Notes under the pieces: model-generated | What the model saw: only the letters and a program-made list of their open reading frames with translations | What the model was told of the DNA's origin: nothing | Database searches by the model: none | Assembly (NCBI GenBank): GCA_038025085.1 | Contig: CM076142.1 | Coordinates: forward strand, 9,894,501 to 9,958,500 | Direction: 5' to 3' | DNA from: Tetragonia tetragonoides | Taxonomy: Eukaryota; Streptophyta; Magnoliopsida; Caryophyllales; Aizoaceae | Length of the DNA: 64,000 nucleotides | Shown: positions 1 through 12,146 of the stretch, one piece after another | Position numbering within the stretch: position 1 is the stretch's first letter | Layout: each line of letters starts with the position of its first letter | Program-made: the position numbers and the translations under genes

Positions 1-166
1 AGTCATTAGCTATATACCGCTGTATTATATGCTCTTAAACTGTTAACCTTATGTAGTTTCCAGTTTCCGAACAGAAGTTCTACTTGAATATGTTTGATAG
101 GGCGATACATACTACCTCGAGGATACCTTGAGTGACATAATGTTGTATCTTTATGACTATATACAG

Positions 167-471
167 CTTATTGAGACCAGGGGAGCTTACCTGATGCTAG
201 TAGGACAAGGGCATATCTGGATACTAGTGGCTCTCCTTTGCGAGGTTGTTCAGACTTTCATCCTGGCGGACTTTGGCTATTACTATGTCAAGAGGTAAAA
301 CCTCGCATATGCAAAGTCCCAAACTTCAGTTAACTCATAGTTGCAATTCGATTATGTTACTTTTTGCTTTCAAGTTTTGGTGTTTATTGTCCATTGAAGT
401 AATTATTCTTCTTTGGATTATACAGTGTGATGGACGGGCAGATCATAATGAAGCTACCTTCAATTGTGTGA
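167..471 (+). CDS. ERD2-like ER lumen protein-retaining receptor, copy 1 (3' part only)
   Basis: Only the last two coding exons lie in the window, at 167-294 and 426-471. The earlier exons are off the left edge. The first encodes LIETRGAYLMLVGQGHIW and the following membrane segment up to YYYVK, and ends at a GT donor. The second encodes a short tail ending KLPSIV and TGA. Exon lengths (128 and 46 nt) and phases equal those of the complete copy at 2832-5950. The family (KDEL receptor, PF00810) consists of seven-helix Golgi/ER membrane proteins. The plant ERD2-like subgroup has a longer N terminus than the true KDEL receptor, and its ligand is uncertain. Confidence 0.82.
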
Positions 472-1576
472 AGATCTGGATGCATTCGTCCATCAAACAA
501 TAAAGTCAGCTCAAGTCCAAAAAAGAAAAAAAAAAGAGAAACGTTGTTCCCATCGTGTATGTGCCTGCTAAGTGCTAAGGTTGTATGCTCTCACGAGCCC
601 TTGTACCAAGAAGTAATGTGCTTTTTATTGTGAAATGTAAAGGTGTTGGCAATCTGTTTCTATCCTTGCACTAATGTGGAGGGAAAAAGATCACTACAGG
701 AATATAAGTATATTTCTATTGAAGATGGGAAATCATTTAGGCAGGTCTTTACCCCTCTTAGCTTAAAACTTTTGGGTGAACGAGGGTCGGTTTTTCAGGG
801 CTTAACACCACTGAATTGAATACCACTCTATATGTGAGACAAAAAGTATTTTTGTTAATTGAACACCATTGAATTAAACATTATTGAACTGAACTGACAG
901 GTAAGCTCTAAAGAACACACTTAAGTCTCATTACATTGTGCAAGAGGGAGAGTAGACCACAATGTTTTATAAGTTCAAATCCTTGAAATCGCTATTTATA
1001 AAGTGAAATATTTCAGCACAAGATATGGTTAATCTGTGCATCACGATTCACGTTGTTGTTCGGTTATCGGTTGTTATCTATATTACTCCATACAAACTAT
1101 AAAACAGATAGAATACTCAATTCTAAAATGGATCGATCGATCAATAACAACTTAACAAGATATCCTATCTTTTATATCTACCCAAATAAATTGCATTATT
1201 GAATATTGATTGGACCACAAATAAATTCCTCCCTAAAGAGTAGCACTCGTATATAAATACTATTGATAAATATACTCATTACTGTAAAACGTTCACAAAT
1301 TTCTGGTACACGTGGCATTATGTGATAAGCTATTGCATGTCATGGTCTTACGTGGCAAATGCTAAGTGGTTTGATGACATACATTTCTTTGGCTACGACA
1401 CGAAAGATTTTGTTATGTTCTCACTTTTTAGATTTTAGCCGCGACACGTGATTTTAATGAGGGGTTTATGGATCTTATTAACCAGCTCGTACATCAAGAT
1501 TTATCTACTGCACCACCCACCCTATGTCTGATGCCATTGCTTCCAACTAAGTTAGCCATACACCTTTTGTATATTA
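472..1576. other. Intergenic stretch
   Basis: This is the 3' flank of ERD2-like copy 1 followed by AT-rich DNA. I see no coding region. A short A-rich run near 520-538 may belong to the 3' UTR or polyadenylation region of copy 1. Confidence 0.5.
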
Positions 1577-1883
1577 GGTGGTGTTTAACCTAGTTTGTAA
1601 GGAGCTTTTAATTTTCTTCCTCTTTTTCCCCACAAACCTCCCCCTCCACCTCCTCCTCACCCTCATTTTGAGCTTCTAAGAAGCTCAAAACACCCATTGG
1701 GAGGCCCAAAAGTAGAAGCTCCAATTTGATGCTTCTACTTTTGGGGCTTCTAGGGGGTCCTAGGGGGTGATTTAACCTTTTTGGAAGTTGAAAATGGGTG
1801 TGAGGAGAAGGTGGAGGAAATGGTTTGTTAGGAAAAATAGGGGGGAAAGTAGAAGCTTCTCACAAGCTAAGTCAAACGTGCTC
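1577..1883. mobile_element. Tourist-like (PIF/Harbinger) foldback MITE
   Basis: The two halves are extended inverted copies of each other. The left half runs GGTGTTTAACCTAGTTTG and continues through a C-rich CCTCCACCTCCTCCTCACC tract; the right half ends in the reverse complement of a similar sequence (AGCTAAGTCAAACGTGCTC at the end). A TTA trinucleotide flanks each end (1574-1576 and 1884-1886), the target duplication expected for PIF/Harbinger elements. It has no coding capacity and lies between ERD2-like copies 1 and 2. Confidence 0.65.
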
Positions 1884-2284
1884 TTACACCCTCACTATAA
1901 TCACATTATACAGTAAAACCTCTATAAATTAATAATGTCGGGACCGAGTAATTTTATTAATTTAGAGAGATATTATTTAATCAATAAATTAATAATTTAT
2001 TAATTTAAAGAGAGCTTTCTTGATTTAACGAACCTGTATTGTTCTTAATACTTAAAAAATAAAAAAAAAGGTGATTTTTATTGACCATATAAATGATGGT
2101 CATGTACAATGTGACTAATTAATATATTGCATCCACTCAAAAAAAAAATATACAATGTTCATAAGTTGTTGTACTAGTCAAAACTTAATGCAAGTTCGTG
2201 ATGGTATGGAACCACTATATAAACAACATCAAACATTCCAAACTATATCAAAGACAACCAACCATGGCTTCACATCTAAAAGGT
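1884..2284. other. Intergenic DNA with a promoter-like TATA motif
   Basis: The stretch has AT-rich inverted and direct repeats (1910-2040). A TATATAAAC motif at 2216-2224 is followed by an A-rich leader and an ATG in good plant context at 2264. The ORF from that ATG runs for only about 26 codons into SINE-like sequence, so I treat it as a promoter remnant and not as a gene. Confidence 0.35.
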
Positions 2285-2432
2285 GTACGTCCAAAAATCA
2301 ACAAGGACCACAAGGGCGGCAAAGCTCTCCCAACAAATATTTAACACTGCTGCATTTACAGGGTCTCGAACCCGAAATCTCTGGTTAAGCTAGAAGAGTC
2401 ACTCACCAACTCATCTAAGTGCTTGCTGGTAA
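2285..2432 (-). mobile_element. tRNA-derived SINE-like element
   Basis: Read on the minus strand, the sequence has a tRNA-like head with a Pol III box B (GGTTCGAGACC, complement of 2362-2372). A box A-like stretch (GATGAGTTGGTGAGTG) lies upstream. A tail containing GGGAGAGCTTTGCCGCC follows, as in several plant SINE families. The ends are approximate and I could not define a target-site duplication. Confidence 0.5.
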
Positions 2433-2831
2433 ATCAGTATATTCTTGATCAACTCTATCAATAAGTGAGTGCCAATTTAAACATCACAACTAAAAATCAT
2501 TGTCTTATTCAGCTCCATCAATAGGTGACTACCATCACATAACTACCTCTTAAATGATTAATTCAATCAACCATTCCTATCCAAAAATAGTAACATATTT
2601 AATGTGTATACCCCACCTATATTATATGCTAAAACGATGCACACACACCTCAATAATCTCTCACTATATCACTCAACCACTCTCATCAATAATCCATTCC
2701 AATTTCTTCATTCATTCACCACCCACTCTGACTTTCTCTCTCCTAAAACCAAAACCATCCCAAAACCAGCACTAGTTAGCTAGCTAAACACCCAGAAAAC
2801 GAGCTCAATAAACCATAAACAACCAAAATAA
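2433..2831 (+). promoter_or_regulatory. Presumed promoter and 5' UTR of ERD2-like copy 2
   Basis: This is AT-rich DNA ending in a pyrimidine- and CA-rich leader (2690-2830) directly before the copy 2 ATG. An equivalent CT-rich leader precedes copy 3 (7180-7325). No distinct operator-like element is visible. Confidence 0.4.
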
Positions 2832-5800
2832 ATGGGGAGCAAAAGCACAATAGGGACACCACCCCCAGTGAAGCAGCTGTCAAGATGGATAAGAAGCCGG
2901 CCGGTGAGACAGAAGTTGGGTCTTGGGAGCTTAGCCGCCATTGTTGCTTTGGTGTTGCTAAAGCTCTTTGTCAAAGACACTTACTTCTTTGTTTTTGCTC
3001 AAACTGCTCATACTGTTGGTTTGTTGGTCTTGATTTATAAGCTCACTATCTCCAAAACTTGTGCTGGTATGTTTATATTCTTACTCACTTATTTACTTGC
3101 ACAAATTGTTGGGTTTTTTTTTAGATTGATTTGATTTGATTTTTGTTTGTTATGGTTTAGATTTTGCAAGTTAAAAAGTCAATTAGGAGTTTGGGATTAT
3201 TAATTGCTCTGTGTTCTTGAACAGAGAAGTGAAAAGCAAAGTGATTCTCAATGACATTTTTTTTACTTGTTTGACTTATTTGGCTCCAGTTAGAACTTAG
3301 AAGGATTGAGGCATATCAGTTGATGAAATCACGATACCGGAAATTGATAAAAAGAAAAATGAATAAATTGTGCAGTAACAGCAAAATACAAGTTGTCGCT
3401 GACCAATTCACATAAAGGGGGAGTCAGTATTTAGAAATATATGGTCAGTTATCATGAACCCATGAACGATGACCCTTATCTCACTAAAAAGTTAGTCCGC
3501 CTTACCAAAAGTTATGGTAAGACGGTTTTTACAAGTTTTTTGGGAGAGGGATTGAGGAAGTCTTGTGAGTTGTGACATTGTGTGAGACCGTCTCATCAGA
3601 CTTATTATGAAAATATGGATGACTTGTTTAAGCTATTCTCATTCCTATAGAAGTTTCAAAGTGAGACAATGTCAATAGTTTTTGCCAAATAGATATGTGA
3701 ACTTTTTTTTTTTCTTCAAAAAGACAATGATAAGATTCTGGAGAAGTTGGTAGAAATTTATTAAAATACAATTTTATAGATGTAAGTTTTAAAGTGAATT
3801 TCATGGTACTTTTTGCCCATTGTAGAACTATATATATGTTATATAACAAATTGATGATTAAAGTCAAAGATGATGAACTTGGACATTCAAAGTCGGGTGT
3901 GTTCTTTACCACTTACTCTGTTAGTAGTTGAGTTCAGTGGATTAGAGTAAGGAACACACCACACATTTGTGCTTTTATGCGAATAATATACTGATTCAGT
4001 AAGAAATGAGGAACATCTAAACTTGTATTAATCCATTGTCTTGGTTGCATATATAGGTCTATCATTAAAGATGCAAGAGCTTACAGCTATCTATTTAGCT
4101 GTGAGGTTCTTATTGTTTTTTGCCTATGGAGCGAATCTGCACGTCATACTTGACGCGCTGAACCTTGTGGCTACCCTGTGGGTGATTTATATGATACGGT
4201 TCAAGCTGAAATCAACCTACATGAAAGAGCTAGACAATATGCCGTTGTACTATGTGGTAACTTTTTTCTATACCTCATTGATATTTCTATTGTAATTCAA
4301 ACGATTGTTCTTATGTTGTGTACTAAAATTTAATCTAGATTGGTTTTCCATTTGTACATGAGAATTGACTTCTACCCGTAACCGGCCAAAGACAACCAAA
4401 AATTATAATTGAATGACTTCAATTGAAGTTGGTTTGTGTGAATGTATGCTCATCAGTTGTAATAATAACAATACTCCTATGTGTTTTACCATGTACAGTT
4501 AGTGCCTTGTGCCATCACTGCATTTATAGGTTATCCTCGAGGGCCTCAATTCATCCTCTTCAAACTCCTGTGGGCGTTTTCCATGTCAATTGAAGCAGTT
4601 TCTGTGCTTCCTCAGCTTCATCTGATTCAGAACGCTAAGGTAACCCTCTCCTTCTCACACTTAACATTCTACAGTGTTAGAATTGTTAAAAATCTTTTTT
4701 GTTTCGGGAAGTACCTACTATAATGCTAGCTTACAAGCTCGCCAAGCATGTTGAGTTGAGATCAGAGGCAAAGTTTTTCAGTTCAGATCATTACTATAGG
4801 ACTGAATCATGAGTATGGTACTGGTTATGATACTATGAGAATCATATTCAGTTCTGCCATTGGTGAAATTGCCTTTCTCTTTTGTGGTTCTACATTTGTG
4901 ACTCCCTTAGTGTGAACTTGTGGGGGCAGAATGAAAAGTGCGGGGCAAGAAACCAAACAAGGGGGAGAATGGCATACCAAGTAGAATTAGTCATTGTATG
5001 GTAATTGCCTGCATCAATCAGCTTCGGAAATTTCCGTTAGGATTTGAACTTTTAAGTGTTTTAGCTGTGCTGCATAGCAACTTAGCAAGTACACTGAGTT
5101 CAAGGGCTTTTGAGGGCGACCTTTTTCTATGATAATAGAAGGTATTTTGATTAATTTGAAAGCTAGCTAGTCAAAAATTTGCGTCATCGTCGGAAGATTC
5201 CCATTTTTTAGTGAAAGAAGGGACGAACCTACTAATCATATGCTCAAACTAGCTAAACCTTCAGACCCCTAATCAATCACAATGCTTCAACTCCCATCAC
5301 AAATTGTAATCTATTAATTCTGCGGTGCAACAAATATGTATTTTACCTTTTCTTTTGACTTGCAGATGGTTGAGCCATTTACATCCCATTATGTGTTTGC
5401 TTTGGGTGTTGCGAGATTCTTAAGCTGTGCAAATTGGATACTTCAGGTCAGGATACACCTCCATTTTTGTATATACTCTCATGGCCATAACATCAAACCG
5501 TAGTTTTCGATTTCTGAACACAATTTGTACTTCAATTCTTTGATAAGTTGGTATCTACTCTGACAAATGTCTTGATTAAGGAACTCTTGACTGAATACAG
5601 CCTTATCTTTGTGACAATGCAGATTATTGAGACCAGGGGAGCTTACCTGATGCTAGTAGGACAGGGACATTTTTGGATACTATTCGCTCTCGTTTGTGAG
5701 ATTATTCAGACTTTCATCTTGGCGGACTTTTGTTATTACTACGTGAAGAGGTAAGCCTTGGAGATTCTCAACCTTCATAAGTCTCAAAGTTCAGTTAACT

Positions 5801-5950
5801 CGTAGTGTTGCAAACTTGCAATCCGTAGTACATGTTTACTTAGTTTTCGAGTTTGATGTTGCTTGTCCGATCCATTGATGCAATTTGCTCTCTAAATTTT
5901 ACAGTGTCGTGGAGGGGCAGAACCTAATGAGGCTACCTTCATTGGTCTGA
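2832..5950 (+). CDS. ERD2-like ER lumen protein-retaining receptor family protein, copy 2 (complete)
   Basis: Six exons give a continuous 276-residue protein: 2832-3066, 4057-4256, 4499-4639, 5366-5446, 5623-5750 and 5905-5950, all with GT/AG borders and compatible phases. The first 60 or so residues form the extension typical of plant ERD2-like proteins, including QLSRWIRSRPVRQKLG, and are followed by a membrane segment. The KDEL-receptor signature regions are recognisable as GLSLKMQELTAIYLAVRF and IEAVSVLPQL. The remaining exons encode hydrophobic helices and the tail RLPSLV. Family members recycle between Golgi and ER; the ERD2-like subgroup is less well characterised than true HDEL/KDEL receptors. 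The start is the first ATG of the conserved N terminus (MGSKS). Introns 1 and 3 are the longest. Confidence 0.88.
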
Positions 5951-6822
5951 AGGTAGCTATGCATTAGTCGCAACAATAAAGTCTGCTCAAGTTTGAGAGT
6001 TCAGGCATTAGAAGAATATGAAGATTGAAGAAGAAATGTGCTTTACTAAGCTTGTACTTGCGCTCAACCAGCCCGTGGACCATTTTCTATTTCATGGGAC
6101 ATGTTAAATGTACATATAGTGACATTTTGTTTTTCTTTTTATTAATAAGAAATGAAAATGTTTCATGGAGTATTACTCTTTATCTCAAGGTTGGGAAAGC
6201 AAGATTCTAACCACAATTACCATCTACCACAATGTGAGGGAGATGACAATTGATGTTTGAGGTTCATTTAAATACGTAGAAAAAAAAAGTATCTAGTTTG
6301 ACTTTTGTACTTAGAGCCCATTTTTTTACCTGGAAGAAAATGAACTAATTTATTTGGACGAAACTGAATTGATTTTTCAATTTAACCTTTAACCACTTAA
6401 AATTTGTCCAAATATATTTAATATTGGACTTATTTGAAAGTAAAAGCTTAAAAATTTTCAATAATAAAAGTATTCTCGTAAATTTATTTTGAATAAAATA
6501 ATCTAAGTGATAAGTTCTGTATGAACTAAACTGAGCTAAACTAGATTGAACTAAACTAAAAATAACTCGAGGAGAATATAACTTTGTAAGAAGCATATAA
6601 AATGAATATTCTCATCTGATGGGTGAAAAGTGTGAAGAATTGAACAAAGCCAAACAACAATTTCATGTTTTTGTAAATTATAATTATACGAGGGTATATC
6701 ATATTACTAGTAGCCTTCTAAATTCTTATGGATTAGATCTCGAGTACGTCCACGCCGATGAAATTGTGATCATTGCCATTTACCAATTCCTTTTTCAGTG
6801 ATAGTTATATTGAGTTTCTTTT
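5951..6822. other. 3' flank of copy 2 and spacer before copy 3
   Basis: The first 60 bases are probably 3' UTR, with similarity to the region after the stop codons of copies 1 and 3 (TCTGAAGGT and CAACAATAAAGTC motifs). The rest is AT-rich and shows no gene. Confidence 0.5.
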
Positions 6823-6944
6823 TCTAATCATAATTTATTTTATTTTTTCGAATATATTTTAATCTAATCATAATTTATTTTATTTTTTCGAATATATTTT
6901 AATCTAATCATAATTTATTTTATTTTTTCGAATATATTTTAATC
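6823..6944. repeat. Minisatellite, 3 copies of a 40-bp unit
   Basis: Three consecutive copies of a 40-bp unit (TCTAATCATAATTTATTTTA, then TTTTTTCGAATATATTTTAA) are identical by eye. The array is about 380 bp upstream of the copy 3 start codon. Confidence 0.85.
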
Positions 6945-7325
6945 TACACATACAACTATTTGAACCCTAATCTAGGCAATCATTTATGGTTATGTTTTCT
7001 GTTAGTTATTTTTTAACGGTTAAAAAACAAGACTTAATTTATAGATAGGTCATTCTTTTTGTCAAGATACTTCATTGTTTTTGCTCTAAAAAAAAAGAAA
7101 GAAAATGTATTGCTTGGTATGATCCAAATTCCAATCCAAGTCAATAAATTATTTCCCCAAGAAAAAAGTCAACCAATTCAACACCCTCCTTCCTTCCCTC
7201 TTCTCTCAGTTCTCCAGTTTCTCACTCTTCACACTAGCTAGATCAGTCCTCAATCACTGCAATTTTTGGATCCATTACCCATCCATCCTCACTTTCTCTC
7301 TCCAAAACCTAAAGAACTACCATCA

Positions 7326-10314
7326 ATGGGGCACAAAAGAACTGGAACAGCACCACCATTGAAGGAACTATCGAGATGGGTTCGAAGCCGGTCAGTGAGA
7401 CAAAAGGTGACCATGGGAGCTTCAGCTGCTGTGTTTGTTATGATACTTATGAAGTTTTTTGTCAAAAACACCAATCACTTCTTTATTGCTACTCAAGTAG
7501 CTCATGCTGTTGGGATTTTGGTCTTGATTTATAAGCTCACCATCTCCAAAACTTGTGCTGGTATATATCTTTACTCACTTCAATTATACTTGTATCAATT
7601 AAAATTTTCAATCTTTAGCCTTTTTCTTCACTTTGGTATTTTGCATTTTTCTCCTGTTTATTACAAAGTACTCTTATAATTATGTACTCCCCCAACGAGT
7701 AGTATATCTTTCGATAACTTGTTGGGTCTGTGGGTTTAATTATAAGAGTAATTGTCTTTTTTGTGGGTTTTTTGGAATTGGTTCTTTTTCTTGGTTTTTT
7801 TTTATTTATTTATTGAAAGTCAATTAGGACAATGGGCCTGCAGTTGTTCTTGTGTTAACTTATTTGGGGTTATGGCATGCCAATTAGAAAGATCTGAGGC
7901 ATATGAATTGAAATTATTATTTTTTTTGAAAATGATGAATTGGATATTATTGAGTGTAATGAAAAGGGGATATTGAAATGGGTAAGATTTTGAAAGAGCA
8001 ACTTATTGTTCATAGTAGAGAATGAGAATGAGGAATTACTAACCTGTATTTTTGCATCTGGGTGGTTTCACAGGTCTATCATTAAGGATGCAAGAGCTCA
8101 CAGCTATATTTTTAGTAGTGAGAATGGTGTCTTTTATTACATTCAGAGGGGACATACACGTCGTACTTGATGGGCTGAACCTTGCCACTACTATATGGGT
8201 GATGTATATGATGCGGTTCAAGTTGAAATCAACCTACATGGAAGAGCTAGACAACATGCCTTTGTATTATGTGGTAATTTTTTCTTCTTCTTATTCTAAT
8301 CAAGTTAATCTAGATTGGTTTTCTATTTCTACATAACTATTGACTGGTACTACAATATATAGGAAGATGTTAATGTCAACTCTTCTTATTTGCCAAATGC
8401 ATAGAAAAACAGATCGAGGATTATGCAAACCAAAAAACTATGATTAAATGACTACATTAATTGAGGATGTTTTGTCTGTATGATGCTCATAGCATGGCAT
8501 CAATCAATTGTATAACTACTTTTATGTTTTGTTGTGTACAGTTAGCGCCTTGTGCCATTGTGGCATTACTAGCCCATCCTCAGGCACCTTTCAACTTCTT
8601 CTTCAAGTTCATGTGGTCGTTCTATATGTCAGTTGAAGCCGTTTCTGTGCTCCCTCAGCTGCGTTTGATCCAGAATGCTAAGGTAACACTTTTCGATCAT
8701 TCACAATAGCATCCTTGGTGTTAGAAATGTTAGTGCTTTCTTATTGGGGTGAGTACCTATGATCCTAGCTTGCACGCTGGCTAAGCATATTAGGGGGTTT
8801 ACTGCCTAAGACAATGTCTTGTTTGTTCGAAAATGCAAAACTCAACTATGGCAATGTTTATTATAGGAAGGAGGTTATATGATAAATTGATAGTAGTGTC
8901 TAACTGTCTATACAATATGTTGATTCCATGGGTTACGAGGCCTTCTTCTTTTTTCTTTTCATACCTTGCATTCTGTACTCCCTTTTGTGAAATTGTGGGA
9001 GCACAATGAGAAGTGGACAAGAAATCAAACAATAGAGAGAATTTTGGACCAAGCTAGCATTAGTCATTTTGTTGAAAGACTTGCAACTACCTGCAGCTTG
9101 TTGGCATCACTGATGTGTAAGAATCTCGTAATTAGAGATTTAGAACATTGCTAAGTATGTGAAAGGAAAAAAAAGCTGTATTTCCTTCTCTCTTCATACT
9201 ATGACCCTGCTTTAAGTGGAACCTTTTGTGGAGTGGTGGTTGTTGTAGCTGTAGGGGATAGCTTTCCATTAGAATTTAAAGTATCTCACATTGAGATATA
9301 TGGAAAAAGTTTCCTTGAAGGATAGCATAGCAATTGTCTCAAGTGCTTCCTTGAAGCACATGATGCATAGCAATTACAAAAATTTACAAGGTTAAAGGGT
9401 AGAGTGGCAACTGATGAGGATAACCCTTTTCTTTCATGATATAAAGAGAAATGTTTCATTTGTAAACTGGTTTCAAAATCCCCACCATTTTAGGAAGTTT
9501 AGAAATGAACCCGCTCGAATGCTCGATCATGTGCTCAAGACTAGCTAAAACACCAAGTACAATACTCTTATTATCACAACGATTGCTGTGCAACGAATGA
9601 AGTTAATATTTTTGCTGCTTGTTTGTCCTGCAGATGGTTGAGCCATTTACTGCCCATTATGTGTTTGCGTTGGGTGTTGCGAGATTCTTCAGCTGTGCAA
9701 ATTGGATAATTCGGGTGAGCATCTCATCTCATTGGTCCTCATCTTGACAGTTCTCCGTCCCTTGTTTTGTTTTGTTTTGCTGGGCTTCTTGAGCCCTTAA
9801 TGTTCACTCCATATTCTGCTAATCTGCTCTCATTGTCATAAGATACAAACCATAGCTTCTGACTTCTGCTATCTTTTCTTTTGTGTGCGTGTGATTATTT
9901 AGTATTTGAATTGTTTCATAAGGCAATATCAACAATCTGACATATATTTCTCGAGTATAACTTCGACTAAACTAGAGTTGTATCTTTCACTATATGCAGC
10001 TTATTGAGACCAAGGGAGCTTTCCTGATGATAATAGTAGGGCAGGGAAATCTTTGGATACTAGTGGCTCTCCTTTCTGAGGTCATTCATACTTTCATCTT
10101 GGCGGACTTTTGTTATTACTACGTCAAGAGGTAAACCTTGCAAAAGGCTCAGAAATTGGTTTAACTTGTAGTTGTAGTTGCAGTTCAAAGCCAAAAGATT
10201 TCTTCTGATTTTCAATTGCTTGGCTCTGCTGGTTATCTATTTAAGTAATTCCTCTCTGATTTTTACAGTGTCATGGAGGGGCAACTCATAATGAAGCTAC
10301 CTTCAATGGTCTGA
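7326..10314 (+). CDS. ERD2-like ER lumen protein-retaining receptor family protein, copy 3 (complete)
   Basis: Six exons match copy 2 in order and phase: 7326-7560, 8074-8273, 8542-8682, 9634-9714, 10000-10130 and 10269-10314. They give 277 residues. Exon 5 is 3 nt longer than in the other two copies (LMIIVGQGN against LMLVGQGH), a one-residue insertion. The signature regions read GLSLRMQELTAIFLVVRM and VEAVSVLPQL, and the tail is KLPSMV. An in-frame upstream ATG at 7266 would add 20 residues, but homology with copy 2 supports MGHKR at 7326. Introns also retain similarity to copy 2 (around 8999-9065 against 4920-4990), which points to a fairly recent tandem duplication. Confidence 0.88.
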
Positions 10315-10602
10315 AGGTCTGGATGCAATCGTCCCTTGCAACAATAATCAATAAAGTCTGCTCAAGGTTGAGAGTTCAGACGAAAAACCACCCATACGCA
10401 CACGCGCCCGCACACACAGAATCCTGTTATGTATTTAATCTAGTATTTTTCTCAATCAGCCTTTGGATCAAGTGATGTGATTATACAAGGAAAATGTACA
10501 GATGGTGCATCTCTCATTTCTTTTCTTTCTTTTTTTTTAAAGTAATTTTTTGCCATGAAAAATGAAAGGTACTCGAATTTTGTTGTTTTTTGTACTTATC
10601 TC
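10315..10602. other. 3' flank of ERD2-like copy 3
   Basis: A probable 3' UTR contains an AATAATCAATAAAG motif near 10340 and an ACACGCGCCCGCACACAC tract. I see no gene. Confidence 0.45.
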
Positions 10603-10639
<37 letters not shown>

Positions 10640-10765
10640 TGGTTCAGATGAGGCACAAGGCCAATACAATATACATATACATCAATACACGGGCGAGGGA
10701 GGGATTTGAACCGGATACCTAATGTAACCAGTACCTCAATCTTCATTAGGCGATACATCATTGAT
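10603..10765 (-). mobile_element. SINE-like element with poly(A) tail, minus orientation
   Basis: A 30+ bp T run (about 10605-10638) is the poly(A) tail when read on the minus strand. Upstream on that strand is a tRNA-like segment with box B GGTTCAAATCC (complement of 10702-10712), followed by CTCCCTCGCCCG and a body ending CCTTGTGCCTCATCTGAACC just before the tail. The 5' end is approximate. Confidence 0.55.
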
Positions 10766-11264
10766 TTCTATGAAAGTTGTTGATATGAGACTCCAGCAAC
10801 TTTACTAAATAATTTAGCTAATTGAAATATGCATATTTCAACATGTATGTAGTACTAGCTCAACTAGGGATACCAAATACCGTTGAAAATAACCTTCAAA
10901 AATGGAGTGTTCAATTTACTTATTTGGTCATTCTCTTGCGTATGAAGTTCATTTGTTGTTTTCGTACTTTTGTCACTTTATAGTGTGATATCATAACTGC
11001 TAAAGATTTGTGATTAACAAGTGTTGTCTTATTTGCGTTCACAAGATTCACGTGTTAACTCCATGATGACAACTGATACTGAAGTTGGTAGGTGTACTTC
11101 ATTAGTACTATATTATTGACCATAAGTCATGAAGTAGGCCACTGCATTAGTATTTTAGTTGGAGCTGGGACCGTCCAAGCTTGGTTAGTACACTATGATG
11201 TATACCATCAAGTTTTTTACTATCATGTTTTGTTTCATTGTTTACTAATTTTACTTAATAACTA
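10766..11264. other. Intergenic stretch
   Basis: AT-rich DNA without a convincing coding region or structured repeat. Confidence 0.5.
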
Positions 11265-11519
11265 CACCCTCTGTTTCTGAAAAATGGTAACATTTACTTT
11301 TGCACGGTCTTCAATGCAAAACTTTGACCATAAATATTTGTGTTTATATGAATACATAAACTATAAAAAATAGATTTTTCGAAAGTACTTATTAAAACAA
11401 ATCCAACGATAGTATTTTTACATTCTAAATCCTTATCATTTTTCCGAAATCAATGGTCAAAGTTTGTAAAGTTTGACCTTCAAAAAGTAAATGTTATCAT
11501 TTTTCCGAAACGAATGGAG
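11265..11519. mobile_element. Stowaway-like MITE
   Basis: The terminal inverted repeats resemble CTCCCTCYGTTTC (left CACCCTCTGTTTCTG; right, reverse-complemented, CTCCATTCGTTTCGG) and are bounded by TA on both sides. The interior AT-rich sequence, including TTTTCGAAAGTACTT and GTTTGACCTTCAAAAA, recurs in the element at 34454-34709. Confidence 0.75.
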
Positions 11520-12146
11520 TATTAACTACGATAGTTGTAGACTGATAGGGTGTGGTGTGTTCTTTTCCCCTAAACATCACTGACTTAAGCACTACTAAAT
11601 TGACAAGCAAAAAAAAAAAAGAAAAAAAAAGAGCACTACTAAATTGCATCGTAACATGTGACTTGTGAGAGAATAACTATGTTAGTGGATGGAACACTAT
11701 TGAACCGAATTAAATTGCACCTATTATTAAACAAACTAGTTTAATATCCGTACGATACACGGTTTTAACTAAATATACTCGTTTTTTATTATTTATTATT
11801 ATATAACAAAAGTAAGCCGTATTTATCCACTCTATTTATACCTACAACTTATTAATGATAAGAGCTCTTCCATATATAGGCTTTGGTCTTGTTGTGTTGA
11901 TTGCGGGTGTAACTTTCTAACTCGATGTGTGTATGAGCTTCAGCTCCAATTGGTATTAGAACTTTGGCTCATTTTCCATATATAATAATTGCACCCACCA
12001 GTGGCCCACAACTATAGGCTATATTTAGCCAGCACATCTGTTATAAAAATTGATCATCTTCCTTCATACACCAAGTAGTGGAAATTTCTGACAAGCAAAA
12101 ATAAAAGTGGTGGAAATTTCTGTGCAAACTTCAGATTATGTTGGAG
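11520..12146. other. Intergenic stretch
   Basis: AT-rich DNA with two copies of an AGCACTACTAAATTG phrase separated by an A-rich run (11588-11645). No gene is recognised. Confidence 0.45.

Noticed and set aside
2264..2341. Small gene beginning MASHLKG behind a TATA motif
   Set aside because: The frame is only about 26 codons and runs into SINE-like sequence; no family is recognised.
2362..2372. tRNA gene
   Set aside because: Only Pol III box motifs are present; the sequence does not form a tRNA cloverleaf with an anticodon arm and fits a SINE head.
10702..10712. tRNA gene
   Set aside because: The box B-like motif is in a poly(A)-tailed SINE-like repeat and no cloverleaf is evident.
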